Origin: JAGOUU01 sp964387745
GTDB lineage: Bacteria > Pseudomonadota > Gammaproteobacteria > JAGOUU01
Reading direction: 5' to 3'
Assembly (NCBI GenBank): GCA_964387745.1
Contig: CAYLXL010000002.1
Coordinates: forward strand, 1 to 64,000
Length of the DNA: 64,000 nucleotides
The stretch's first letter is position 1, and every line of letters starts with the position of its first letter. The notes below the pieces were generated by a model. The model did not search any database. It worked only from the letters and a program-made list of their open reading frames with translations, and was not told the DNA's origin. The translations under genes were made by a program, and so were the position numbers. Positions 1 to 8,006 of the stretch are shown here, piece after piece.

Positions 1-632
1 TATCCATAATGTGACTGCTGAATACACTCGTGAAATACTTTTGGCTGCATCAAAGCAAAATTTGTACCATCATCAGCACGCACAGATCGATAATAAATCC
101 CATCCTGTTCAGCTAATTTTATCTGCATGCCAAAATTTTGAGAGTCTGTATAATTATCTTTAGAATAGTAATTAATATAATCACCCTGCTTAAATATATC
201 AACCAAATTAGCTGTAAATTTAGCTACTAAGCAACGCATATCTATCTCTTGTGCCGGTTCATCAGTTGCGGCTAAAAATAAAGTCCTGTGGTATTGAGTT
301 TCTCTTATCGCCGTATCGACCTCACTAGATGCATAATAAATACCAAACGTACCATCCGTAAACCTACTTCCTTGCGGATTAGTATGCGTGAAAGCAGCCA
401 TGATATATCCAGCTCCTCGTACACCATATATCCTGTCTTGTTTAGGTACTAAATTTAAATTACCAAGCTCATATAAAATTCTGGGATTAGTTAACGCCTG
501 AATGGCATAGACCGATTCGAAATCATCTTGATCAGCTACATCTTCAAATAAGGCTATAGGGGGAAATTTACTGGGTATTAATCGATAGCATTTTTGTTTT
601 TTTAGTTGTATCTGGCATAACTTCTTTTCCAT
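1..632 (-). CDS. RES-domain toxin (partial, C-terminus outside window)
   Basis: The reading frame starts with ATG at 632, six bases after the antitoxin stop, and runs off the window edge after 210 codons. It carries the RES-family landmarks: an N-terminal YRL segment, an FE/D..Y....L.NPR block, an RGAGY...AFTH...GSRF.DG.FG.YYA core (about residues 75-105) and a late S.R.DDG.N.AL segment. Known RES toxins (ParT, Res, MbcT) act on NAD or ADP-ribosylate metabolic enzymes and pair with Xre/DUF2384 antitoxins, as here. The conserved Arg, Tyr and Glu/Ser positions appear intact, so the visible part looks functional. The family is clear; which RES chemistry applies is unknown. Confidence 0.9.
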   Translation of the reverse strand, partial: MEKKLCQIQLKKQKCYRLIPSKFPPIALFEDVADQDDFESVYAIQALTNPRILYELGNLNLVPKQDRIYGVRGAGYIMAAFTHTNPQGSRFTDGTFGIYYASSEVDTAIRETQYHRTLFLAATDEPAQEIDMRCLVAKFTANLVDIFKQGDYINYYSKDNYTDSQNFGMQIKLAEQDGIYYRSVRADDGTNFALMQPKVFHECIQQSHYG

Positions 633-637
633 CTACT

Positions 638-1048
638 CTAACTCCAACCACCGCGCTGTGCATTAAGATACCTACTGACGTCTGATAGATCAGATACTAA
701 ACCACTTAGCATTTTTTCTAAAGCGCTTTTGTTATTAAATAATGGTGCTTTGTTAGGTTTCTTTACCCAAGTATAAATAGACTCAGGATCAGCGAGTAAA
801 ATTCTTAAAGCTGCATGAATATTTAATAAATAAGACACCCGTTCTAATAAATTAACATCTAAAGATATCGACTCTGTAGCTTTTGAGTATTTAAAATAGG
901 TAGAACGCTTGAGCCCTAACAAAGACATTTTTTCATCAACGCTACAACCCCACTTATCTAATATTCGCAAAACGACTTTGAGCGCTTTAAAGCCTGCGTC
1001 TGGGTTTAATGAATTTGTAGTATTTTCAGAGATAGTAATCTTGTTCAT
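638..1048 (-). CDS. Xre/ParS/MbcA-type antitoxin (DUF2384)
   Basis: A 136-residue protein with an N-terminal helical HTH-like part (roughly 20-75) and a C-terminal DUF2384 part with the typical LL.DPE....W...PN..L....AL..ML segment (roughly 83-115). In this family the HTH part binds the operon promoter and the DUF2384 part blocks the RES toxin active site. The toxin gene follows after five bases, the usual antitoxin-first order. The ATG lies immediately downstream of a promoter-like dyad, with almost no room for a leader or ribosome-binding site. Family assignment is firm. Confidence 0.9.
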   Translation of the reverse strand: MNKITISENTTNSLNPDAGFKALKVVLRILDKWGCSVDEKMSLLGLKRSTYFKYSKATESISLDVNLLERVSYLLNIHAALRILLADPESIYTWVKKPNKAPLFNNKSALEKMLSGLVSDLSDVSRYLNAQRGGWS

Positions 1049-1051
1049 AGT

Positions 1052-1090
1052 CCAAATATAGACTATTTTATCTAAAAAGTCTATATTTGG
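1052..1090 (-). promoter_or_regulatory. Dyad operator overlapping toxin-antitoxin promoter
   Basis: A perfect 13-base inverted repeat (1052-1064 and 1078-1090, arm CCAAATATAGACT) flanks an AT-rich centre. On the minus strand it contains TAGACT (-35-like), 17 bases, and TATATT (-10-like, 1055-1060). The -10 ends six bases before the antitoxin ATG, so transcription would start at or next to the start codon. This matches autoregulation by the antitoxin; binding is inferred. Confidence 0.65.
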
Positions 1091-1118
1091 ATTTCTTGTA
1101 GCTAACCATTTGTTTTAT

Positions 1119-1520
1119 CTAAAAGATTCTGGATATCCATGTAGTCACAGAGCTCACCACGGCACACACGATACAACCCCAAAGCACATCCATAACAGTT
1201 ATCCATAATGGCCAATTGTTAAGAATAGCCATGTTAGTAAAGTCATAGACTCCATAACAAACCAAACCAAATAAAGCCCCCCATCCTAACGCGGCCATAG
1301 CACTACCAGCAGCTTTAGGTAACACAAACATAACAACACCTAGGACTAAAAGTAAATAAACCACAAAAGCAGATAGATATGTCCCTGCCGGATCACTTTC
1401 CGTCTTCATTAAATGCCCTATTCCTTGCACATAAAAATCTTTAGCAAAATAGCCTAGCCAAAATCCATCTAATATTAAAAATACTATCATTGCTATTACA
1501 GCTGATTTAATATGCGTCAT
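1119..1520 (-). CDS. DUF2177 family membrane protein
   Basis: A 133-residue, very hydrophobic protein with about four membrane segments. It opens with a LDGFWLGY-type motif after the first helix and has a GVYDFTN.A.L..WP segment near residues 90-105; both are typical of DUF2177 proteins. The function of the family is unknown. A purine-rich AAAGAGA stretch precedes the ATG. It reads in the same direction as the transporter behind it (35 bases apart), so they may be co-transcribed. Confidence 0.85.
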   Translation of the reverse strand: MTHIKSAVIAMIVFLILDGFWLGYFAKDFYVQGIGHLMKTESDPAGTYLSAFVVYLLLVLGVVMFVLPKAAGSAMAALGWGALFGLVCYGVYDFTNMAILNNWPLWITVMDVLWGCIVCAVVSSVTTWISRIF

Positions 1521-1555
1521 ATTGGTTCTCTTTTAAATAAATGATAATTTGATTA

Positions 1556-2854
1556 TTAACTTACTAAACTGCTCTGTGTTGATACAGGTGCATTAATTTG
1601 TTTAGGCAACAATAAAGCTAAACAACCTAATAATGATACAAAACCTAAATAAAAACCAGGGGCATAATTCAAATTAGATAATAAAATTAATTTTGTACAT
1701 ATCAGTGGCGTAAAGCCCCCTATTACCCCAAAAGCTAAATTATAACTTAAAGATACTCCCGAATATCTTATTCTGGTTGGATAGGATCTTGCTAATAAAG
1801 TAATACATGATGCATTTACAAATGCTAAGACAGTTAGCAAAACACTGTAACATAAAATTACTGAAGCGATACTCAATTCTATAAGATTATAAAACATAGG
1901 CACAGCAAGCAAACCTAGGATTAAACTACTTAGTAAAAATACTTTTCTATCGCCATATTTATCGCATATAACACCGCAAGGGAGTATTAAGGTCGCATAA
2001 AATACAACAAAAAGTGTATTAATTATCAAGATAGTATCACTATTGAATTGATAAAAAATATTTAAATATGTCGGAAAAAATAAGAAAATAATAGCTATAC
2101 CTACGGCACAGACTAGGTTTATTAACGTTCCTTGTAGAACTATTAGCTTATAAGAATGCCATAATTCTTTAATGGGGATTGTATGCTGTTTTTTTTCTTT
2201 GCTGATTTGCGCAAATAAAGGTGTTTCCTGTAATTTTCTGCGTAAATAAATCCCCACAACACCTAATAAGCCGCCCAATATAAACGGCAGACGCCAACCC
2301 CAAGAATACAAGTCTTCAGTTGATAAACTTTTCATGATGATGGCGCTTAAACCTGAGCCTAAAAAGATTCCTAAGATAACCCCAAAAAATAATAAACCGC
2401 AGGCAAAGCCTTTATTATTTTCATTAGCGTGTTCAAAAACAAATGTAATAGAACATGGTAACTCGCCACCTACTGCTAACCCCTGCATAATTCTACACAG
2501 AATTAATAACGCCGAAGCATAATAGCCTATATAGTAATATGTAGGTAGAATCCCTATGATAAAAGTTGGAATGGCCATCAATAATATAGTCGTAGCAAAA
2601 GAATTTTTTCGACCTTTTTTATCACCATAGTGACTAAAGACTAAGCCACCAAAAAACCTAGCTAAATAACCACTAGCATAAACAGTAAAAGAAATAAGTA
2701 ATGCAGATATCTGTGAGTTAACATCAAAAAATAACTTGCCAATAATTTGCGCAAAAAAGACGTAGACAATAAAGTCATAAAACTCTAATGAACCACCTAA
2801 TGCTGAAATAGCAAAAACTTTTAATTCTCGTTTAGAGCTTATTAGGTTGGCCAT
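1556..2854 (-). CDS. MFS transporter, metabolite:H+ symporter (MHS/ProP-like)
   Basis: A 432-residue protein with about twelve membrane helices. The loop between helices 2 and 3 carries the MFS signature GD..GRK (GDKKGRK, about residue 77), and the second half has the matching CDKYGDRK loop. RRKL.ETPLF after helix 6 and ARSYPTR.RYSGVSLSYN before helix 11 are typical of the metabolite:H+ symporter group, which takes up proline/betaine, alpha-ketoglutarate, citrate or similar solutes. The substrate cannot be read from the sequence. For an intracellular bacterium, import of host metabolites is a reasonable guess. A hairpin lies upstream at 2880-2927. Confidence 0.85.
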   Translation of the reverse strand: MANLISSKRELKVFAISALGGSLEFYDFIVYVFFAQIIGKLFFDVNSQISALLISFTVYASGYLARFFGGLVFSHYGDKKGRKNSFATTILLMAIPTFIIGILPTYYYIGYYASALLILCRIMQGLAVGGELPCSITFVFEHANENNKGFACGLLFFGVILGIFLGSGLSAIIMKSLSTEDLYSWGWRLPFILGGLLGVVGIYLRRKLQETPLFAQISKEKKQHTIPIKELWHSYKLIVLQGTLINLVCAVGIAIIFLFFPTYLNIFYQFNSDTILIINTLFVVFYATLILPCGVICDKYGDRKVFLLSSLILGLLAVPMFYNLIELSIASVILCYSVLLTVLAFVNASCITLLARSYPTRIRYSGVSLSYNLAFGVIGGFTPLICTKLILLSNLNYAPGFYLGFVSLLGCLALLLPKQINAPVSTQSSLVS

Positions 2855-2879
2855 GTCGTCCTTATTTAGGCTAAATGCT

Positions 2880-2927
2880 TATCATCTCGGTCAAGTCCAG
2901 TAAAACTGGGCGCAGAACCGGGATGAC
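2880..2927. repeat. Nested hairpin repeat element
   Basis: Outer arms ATCATCTCGGT (2881-2891) and ACCGGGATGAC (2917-2927) pair with one wobble, and an inner stem CCAGT/ACTGG (2897-2901, 2905-2909) sits inside. The GGGATGAC end resembles short dispersed palindromes found in many proteobacteria. It lies between yqaA and the transporter and may act as a processing or termination structure; no T-tract follows on either strand. Confidence 0.5.
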
Positions 2928-2938
2928 AGCCGGGTAAT

Positions 2939-3514
2939 TTATATTAACAAATAAACCCCTATAATAAAAAGCAAAATTACTGTTGTCCAGCCCACCACAT
3001 CAATCCATTTAGAAATCCACTCAGCAAAATATTTATTGCCTGTTTTAAAAATACCACAAACTAAAAAAAACCTTACGCTTCTAGCCAAGATAGCAGCTAA
3101 CAAAAAAACAATAAAATTAATCTGCATAGCACCAGCAGCTATAGTAAATATTTTAAAAGGCATGGGTATAAAAGCTGTTACAAAAATAACCCAGGCATCA
3201 CAATTATCAAACCAAGCGAGCATTTGATGATAAGAATCCCCTTTACCAATCATATCAAAAAAAGGCGGAGCGATAAGATGCGCCGCCCAATAACCTAAAA
3301 TATAACCAATAACACCCCCAATGACTGAACATAATGTAGTTAAAAAAGCGTATTTCCACGCTTTATCAGGCTTGGCCATAGTCATGGGAGCAAGCATGAT
3401 ATCTGGAGGGATTGGAAAGATAAAAGCTTCAATAAAACTTAAACCCATAAGGGAACGCACTGCAAAGGGATGTTCAGCCCAAATCAATACTCGATTGTAC
3501 AACTTTTTAAACAT
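2939..3514 (-). CDS. yqaA: YqaA-family inner-membrane protein (DedA/VTT-like)
   Basis: A 191-residue protein with four or five membrane helices, a FIEAFIFPIPPDI.L.PM stretch near residue 30 and G.IGY.LGYW near residue 68. These mark the YqaA branch of the SNARE-associated/VTT (DedA) superfamily, whose members are implicated in lipid flipping and envelope maintenance. The C-terminal helix closes the protein as in relatives. It lies 48 bases downstream of surE, an association seen in other gammaproteobacteria. An AACAGGAAAAG stretch provides the ribosome-binding site. Confidence 0.85.
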   Translation of the reverse strand: MFKKLYNRVLIWAEHPFAVRSLMGLSFIEAFIFPIPPDIMLAPMTMAKPDKAWKYAFLTTLCSVIGGVIGYILGYWAAHLIAPPFFDMIGKGDSYHQMLAWFDNCDAWVIFVTAFIPMPFKIFTIAAGAMQINFIVFLLAAILARSVRFFLVCGIFKTGNKYFAEWISKWIDVVGWTTVILLFIIGVYLLI

Positions 3515-3562
3515 TAAACTTTTCCTGTTAGACGTTTATGCAGGTATGGTTAATAAAAAATA

Positions 3563-4357
3563 TTAACCTACAATTTTAGCTTTCAAATGTTCTTCTACCC
3601 ATTTGGAAAGCTCGGGGATCATTTTATGCGCCGTCATATCTACTTTAAGCGGTGTAATAGAAACTTTACAGTTTCTAATAGCATCAAAATCTGTGCCTGG
3701 ACCTGCATCTAATTCTTGCCCTGCAGGTCCTATCCAAAAGATCTCATGCCCACGCGGATCTTGAGCTGATATAGTAGGTTCTGCGGGATGTCTTGAACCA
3801 CATCTGGTCACTTCAAAGCCTTTTAATTCTTCATAAGGCACAGATGGGACATTTACGTTAAGAATAATATCTTTTGGCAAGCCATGTTCTTTAATCAACA
3901 AAACTAACTCGCGTACAACTCGTGCTGCTGTTTTATAATGTCCACCCTGTATATTGCCGTCAGCAGAGTTATTTTTGTTCGCTAATGAAACTGCCATGGC
4001 AGGATAACCTAAAAACCTACCCTCCATTGCAGCTGCAACCGTCCCAGAATATAAAACATCATCACCTAAATTAGAGCCAGAATTAATCCCAGATATCACC
4101 ATGTCTGGAGTCTCTTTTAACCAGCCAGTGACTGCAATATGCACGCAATCTGTAGGCGTGCCATTTACAGAAGACATATTAGAAGAGATCTTTTGAATTT
4201 TAAGTGGTCTATCCAGAGACAAAGAGTTACTAGCCCCTGAACGATTACGATCTGGTGCGACTACAGTAGTAGCAAATATTTCAGAAAGATTATTATTAAG
4301 CTCTTGGATACCTTCGGCATACACGCCATCATCATTACTAATAAGAATTTTTAACAT
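3563..4357 (-). CDS. surE: 5'/3'-nucleotidase SurE
   Basis: A 264-residue protein of normal SurE length. The N-terminal metal site ISNDDGVYA.GI (residues 6-17) and the SGIN.G.NLGDD..YSGTVAAAMEG block (about 92-115) are intact. SurE removes phosphate from nucleoside 5'- and 3'-monophosphates in the cytoplasm and is linked to stationary-phase survival. Here it precedes yqaA and follows ftsB (24-base gap); the usual partners pcm, nlpD and rpoS are not in the window. Start codon ATG. Confidence 0.95.
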   Translation of the reverse strand: MLKILISNDDGVYAEGIQELNNNLSEIFATTVVAPDRNRSGASNSLSLDRPLKIQKISSNMSSVNGTPTDCVHIAVTGWLKETPDMVISGINSGSNLGDDVLYSGTVAAAMEGRFLGYPAMAVSLANKNNSADGNIQGGHYKTAARVVRELVLLIKEHGLPKDIILNVNVPSVPYEELKGFEVTRCGSRHPAEPTISAQDPRGHEIFWIGPAGQELDAGPGTDFDAIRNCKVSITPLKVDMTAHKMIPELSKWVEEHLKAKIVG

Positions 4358-4381
4358 TGTCTACTCTGTTTATTGACTATT

Positions 4382-4669
4382 TTACTCTACTATCTGATAA
4401 AAAGTTTCGCCTTGTTTAATAAAGCCTAAGTCATTTCTAGCTCTTTCTTCGATTGCAAAATACCCTTTTCTTAAGCTATCGACCTCGGCATATAGTGAAT
4501 GATTAATATCTGATTTCTGCCTATTGATTTCAGTTTGCTTAATAATATCATTCTGCAGTTTCTTATATGTAACTACACTCTCGTCACTATAGGATAGTTT
4601 ATATACCCCTAATAACAAAAAGTATAGCAAAACAACCCATGTTATCTTATAAAATAGCTTATTAATCAA
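4382..4669 (-). CDS. ftsB: Cell division protein FtsB
   Basis: A 95-residue protein with one N-terminal membrane helix (about 8-25), a periplasmic coiled coil (30-65) and the FtsB C-terminal EERAR..LG....GE.FY segment (about 74-92). FtsB joins FtsL and FtsQ to activate septal wall synthesis. The start is TTG at 4669, which follows the eno stop codon with no gap. A GAGG sequence inside the last eno codons, six bases upstream, supports this start and suggests translational coupling. ftsL and ftsQ lie elsewhere in this window. Confidence 0.92.
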   Translation of the reverse strand: MINKLFYKITWVVLLYFLLLGVYKLSYSDESVVTYKKLQNDIIKQTEINRQKSDINHSLYAEVDSLRKGYFAIEERARNDLGFIKQGETFYQIVE

Positions 4670-5944
4670 TTAAAACCTCACTACGCCTAACTTACCTGCG
4701 TATTTCGCTGCTTTGCCCGTCTGCTGTTCTATTCTAAGTAATCTATTATATTTTGCTATCCGATCAGAGCGACACAATGATCCTGTTTTAATTTGACCAC
4801 AATTTGTAGCTACGGCTAAATCGGCAATAGTAGTGTCTTCAGTCTCTCCAGATCGGTGAGATAGAATCACTCCATAGCGATTACGCTGGGCTAGTTCTAT
4901 AGCTGCCAACGTTTCTGTTAACGTTCCAATCTGGTTTGGTTTAATCAAAATAGCATTAGCGGCTTTTGCTTGAATCCCTTGTTTTAGTAATTTAGTATTT
5001 GTAACAAATAAATCATCACCTACTAATTGTACACGATTACCTAATTGCTGGGTTAATCCTCCCCAGCCCTGCCAATCGCTCTCAGCCATACCATCTTCAA
5101 TACTAATGATATTATAATTATTAACTAGACTAGTTAGATAATCACAAAATTGTTGACTGTCTAACGACTTATTTTCTGATTTCAGATGGTAACTAAAGTC
5201 CGTTTTGTTAGTTTGATCTTTGTCGATAAGCTCTGAGCTCGCTACGTCTAGGGCTAGAGATATATCAGTGCCTAATTTAAAGCCGGCACCTTCGATAGCA
5301 CTACAAATCAAATCTAGCGCTTGGCTATTACTGGATAAATTGGGAGCAAAGCCGCCTTCATCGCCTACCGCTGTCACTAAACCTTTTGATTTAAGAATAC
5401 TTTTTAATTTATGGAAAACTTCCGCACCATAACGTAGACCTTCGGCAAAACTTGGAGCACNNNNNNNNNNNNNNNNNNNNATCATGGGGGTTGGCAAAAT
5501 AAAATTTCCTGTTGGATTCAGGTACTGATAAAGCTCGAGTCTATAATTTTTGGCACAAGCATGCGCTAGTGCTAACGATACGGCTAAGATAGCATTGGCG
5601 CCCAATCTAGATTTATTATCTGTATTATCTAAGCTTAAAAGCTGCCTATCGATAAATTCTTGTTGAGTTCGAGAGCTTTCTGGATCGTCACCTACACTTT
5701 GGCCAACTAAAGTAGGGGAAATAATTTGTTCAATGTTTTCTACTGCTTTTAATACGCCTTTGCCGTTATAACGGCTTTTATCATGGTCCCTGAGCTCAAC
5801 AGCTTCTAATGTTCCTGTTGAAGCCCCCGATGGTACCATGGCTATAGCAGTGATTTCTTTATTGAGTTCTAACTCTGCTTCTACAGTTGGATTGCCGCGA
5901 GAGTCTAATATTTCGCGTGCGATTAATTTAGTGATAACTGCCAT
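4670..5944 (-). CDS. eno: Enolase (interrupted by assembly gap)
   Basis: Converts 2-phosphoglycerate to phosphoenolpyruvate. The N-terminus (REILDSRGNPTVE) and the catalytic C-terminal blocks SIEDGMAESDW, VGDDLFVTN, SHRSGETEDT.IADLAVA and KTGS..RSDR.AKYN are intact. An N-run at 5461-5480 falls where the highly conserved NGG.HADNN..IQEFM loop belongs. That loop needs about 25 codons but only 8 are represented, so the listed length of 424 is too short. The frame is preserved by chance. The gene is followed without spacing by ftsB. Start ATG. Confidence 0.95.
   Translation of the reverse strand: MAVITKLIAREILDSRGNPTVEAELELNKEITAIAMVPSGASTGTLEAVELRDHDKSRYNGKGVLKAVENIEQIISPTLVGQSVGDDPESSRTQQEFIDRQLLSLDNTDNKSRLGANAILAVSLALAHACAKNYRLELYQYLNPTGNFILPTPMXXXXXXXXAPSFAEGLRYGAEVFHKLKSILKSKGLVTAVGDEGGFAPNLSSNSQALDLICSAIEGAGFKLGTDISLALDVASSELIDKDQTNKTDFSYHLKSENKSLDSQQFCDYLTSLVNNYNIISIEDGMAESDWQGWGGLTQQLGNRVQLVGDDLFVTNTKLLKQGIQAKAANAILIKPNQIGTLTETLAAIELAQRNRYGVILSHRSGETEDTTIADLAVATNCGQIKTGSLCRSDRIAKYNRLLRIEQQTGKAAKYAGKLGVVRF
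5461..5480. other. Assembly gap inside eno, size understated
   Basis: Twenty Ns. The codons on either side (ATN after PTPM, NGT before APSFAEG) fit the Met and Gly that bracket the conserved enolase loop. By family comparison about 71 bases are missing rather than 20. Confidence 0.8.
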
Positions 5945-5985
5945 GATGTTCCTTATAAGTGGTCTTACTGAATTGCTTATATCCC

Positions 5986-6074
5986 GGGCGAACGCCGTTC
6001 GCCCCTACGATAGATCCAAGTTGATATTAATTAATTCGTGTACGATGTTTTGTAGGGGCGAACGGCGTTCGCCC
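5986..6074. repeat. Paired palindromic repeat between pyrG and eno
   Basis: A perfect 23-base inverted repeat (5986-6008 and 6052-6074). Each arm is itself a palindrome, GGGCGAACG-C-CGTTCGCCC plus CTAC. The 43 bases between are AT-rich and carry no gene. The G+C-rich arms contrast with the surroundings, suggesting a dispersed palindromic element (REP/MITE-like). It could form a strong hairpin in the pyrG-eno transcript. Confidence 0.75.
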
Positions 6075-6093
6075 TCTTTAACATGGCAAAGAA

Positions 6094-7788
6094 CTATTTA
6101 ATCCCATGAATCTCATTAATTTTTTTATTTAAATTCTCACTGGCTGCTTTTAATTTCTTATGTTCATTTGCAGCTTTTACAAAACCAATAAACAATGGAT
6201 GCCCTTCTCTTGGATTAGACGAAAACTCTGGGTGGAATTGACAACCTAGATACCAAGGATGATCGCTATTAGGAAGCTCTACTATCTCTACTAGGTTTTC
6301 ATTTAATGATACACCTGAAACTACCAAGCCATTTTTAGTTAATTTTTCTAGTAAAGTATTATTAACTTCATATCTATGACGATGACGTTCAACAATCTCT
6401 GTTTTATTATAAAGATTATTAGCTAGAGTATTTGGCTTTAACACGCAAACCTGTGCGCCTAAACGCATCGTGCCGCCTAAATCAGAGTCTTTTGTGACTT
6501 GTTGCTTTGTACCATCTATGCCTTGCCATTCTTTAACCATAGCAATAATTGGGAACTTAGATTCTGCATCAAATTCTGTGCTATTGGCATTATGTTCACA
6601 AATTTTATTACGTGCGTATTCAATTACGGCAATTTGCATACCCAAACAAATACCAAAATACGGCATTTTATTGATACGGGCATAATGGGCCGTAGCTATT
6701 TTGCCTTCAATACCTCTATTACCAAAGCCACCTGGCACTAAAATAGCATCAAACTCAGCTAAAATTTTACTGCCCTGCTCTTCGACACTTTGCGAGTCTA
6801 TATATTTAATAACCACTTTAGTATCAGTTTGGATTCCTGCATGAATCAAAGCTTCAGAAACTGATTTATAAGCATCTGCAAGCTCTACATATTTACCGAC
6901 CATAGCAATAGTTACTACTTTTTTAGGGTGCAATAAGTGATCAACGACCTGTTGCCATTTTGATAAATCTGCTGGCTTAGCTTTAATATTTAATTTATCT
7001 AAAATAATTTGATCTAAATTTTGTTTATGTAACTCTAAGGGAATCCGATAAATAGTATCAACATCTTGCGCCAGAATAACCGCACTTTCCTCTACATTAG
7101 TAAATAAGGCTATTTTTTGTTTTTCTGTAGCTGGCAATGGATTAGATGAACGGCAAACAACTATATTAGGCTGAATACCTATCGAACGTAGTTCTTTTAC
7201 AGAGTGCTGAGTAGGTTTAGTTTTTATTTCACCTGCAGTTTCAATATAAGGCACTAAAGTAAGATGCATATACAGTACATTACTATGGCCAATAGTTAGC
7301 CCAAGCTGTCTTATGGCCTCTAAAAAAGGTAAAGACTCAATGTCACCGACTGTACCACCAATCTCAACTATAGCGATGTCATAGCCTTTAGCGCCATCAA
7401 TAACTCGCTGTTTGATTTCATCAGTTATATGTGGAATAACCTGAATCGTCCCACCAAGGTAGTCTCCACGACGCTCTTTACGGATAACACTGTTATACAC
7501 CTGGCCAGTCGTAAAATTATTTTTACGAGTCATTCGAGTTTTAATAAATCGCTCATAGTGGCCTAAATCTAGATCAGTCTCTGCCCCATCTTCGGTCACA
7601 TAGACCTCTCCATGCTGATACGGGCTCATAGTACCGGGATCGACGTTAATATAGGGGTCAAGTTTCAACATGGTCACAGATAACCCACGGGCTTCTAGAA
7701 TGGCAGCCAATGACGCAGCAGTTATGCCTTTACCTAAAGAGGAAACCACACCACCGGTCACAAACACGTATTTAGTTAGTTGAGTCAT
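6094..7788 (-). CDS. pyrG: CTP synthase
   Basis: A 564-residue protein that aminates UTP to CTP with glutamine as nitrogen donor. The amidoligase domain opens with TKYVFVTGGVVSSLGKGI and includes GGTVGDIES. The glutaminase domain has the nucleophile loop GICLGMQ (about residue 385) and the His/Glu pair in CQFHPEF. A C-terminal extension is slightly longer than in E. coli (545). It lies upstream of eno as in many proteobacteria, separated by a paired palindrome. Start ATG at 7788. Confidence 0.97.
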   Translation of the reverse strand: MTQLTKYVFVTGGVVSSLGKGITAASLAAILEARGLSVTMLKLDPYINVDPGTMSPYQHGEVYVTEDGAETDLDLGHYERFIKTRMTRKNNFTTGQVYNSVIRKERRGDYLGGTIQVIPHITDEIKQRVIDGAKGYDIAIVEIGGTVGDIESLPFLEAIRQLGLTIGHSNVLYMHLTLVPYIETAGEIKTKPTQHSVKELRSIGIQPNIVVCRSSNPLPATEKQKIALFTNVEESAVILAQDVDTIYRIPLELHKQNLDQIILDKLNIKAKPADLSKWQQVVDHLLHPKKVVTIAMVGKYVELADAYKSVSEALIHAGIQTDTKVVIKYIDSQSVEEQGSKILAEFDAILVPGGFGNRGIEGKIATAHYARINKMPYFGICLGMQIAVIEYARNKICEHNANSTEFDAESKFPIIAMVKEWQGIDGTKQQVTKDSDLGGTMRLGAQVCVLKPNTLANNLYNKTEIVERHRHRYEVNNTLLEKLTKNGLVVSGVSLNENLVEIVELPNSDHPWYLGCQFHPEFSSNPREGHPLFIGFVKAANEHKKLKAASENLNKKINEIHGIK

Positions 7789-7940
7789 CTAATATGTTCT
7801 CGGAATTTAAAAAAATAAGAATATTATATCAATTGACGGAGATAAGATACACCTATAATCTCTTAATGCTAGATCCTAAAAACGCTGTGTATCCCTTAAG
7901 AAAAGCGCAGCGACCTAACGACAGCGAGGAACCACAAAAC

Positions 7941-7977
7941 AAAAAAAACCACTGGTTTTAACACCAATGGTTTTTTT
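7941..7977 (-). terminator. Terminator downstream of the ankyrin gene
   Basis: A stem AAAAAACCACTGG/CCAATGGTTTTTT with one mismatch and an 8-base loop; the A/T arms can serve as a T-tract on either strand. It lies 30 bases past the ankyrin gene stop on the minus strand. The rest of 7789-8006 shows no gene. Confidence 0.7.
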
Positions 7978-8006
7978 ATTTTCAAATGCTAGTTCTGAGA
8001 TTTAGT

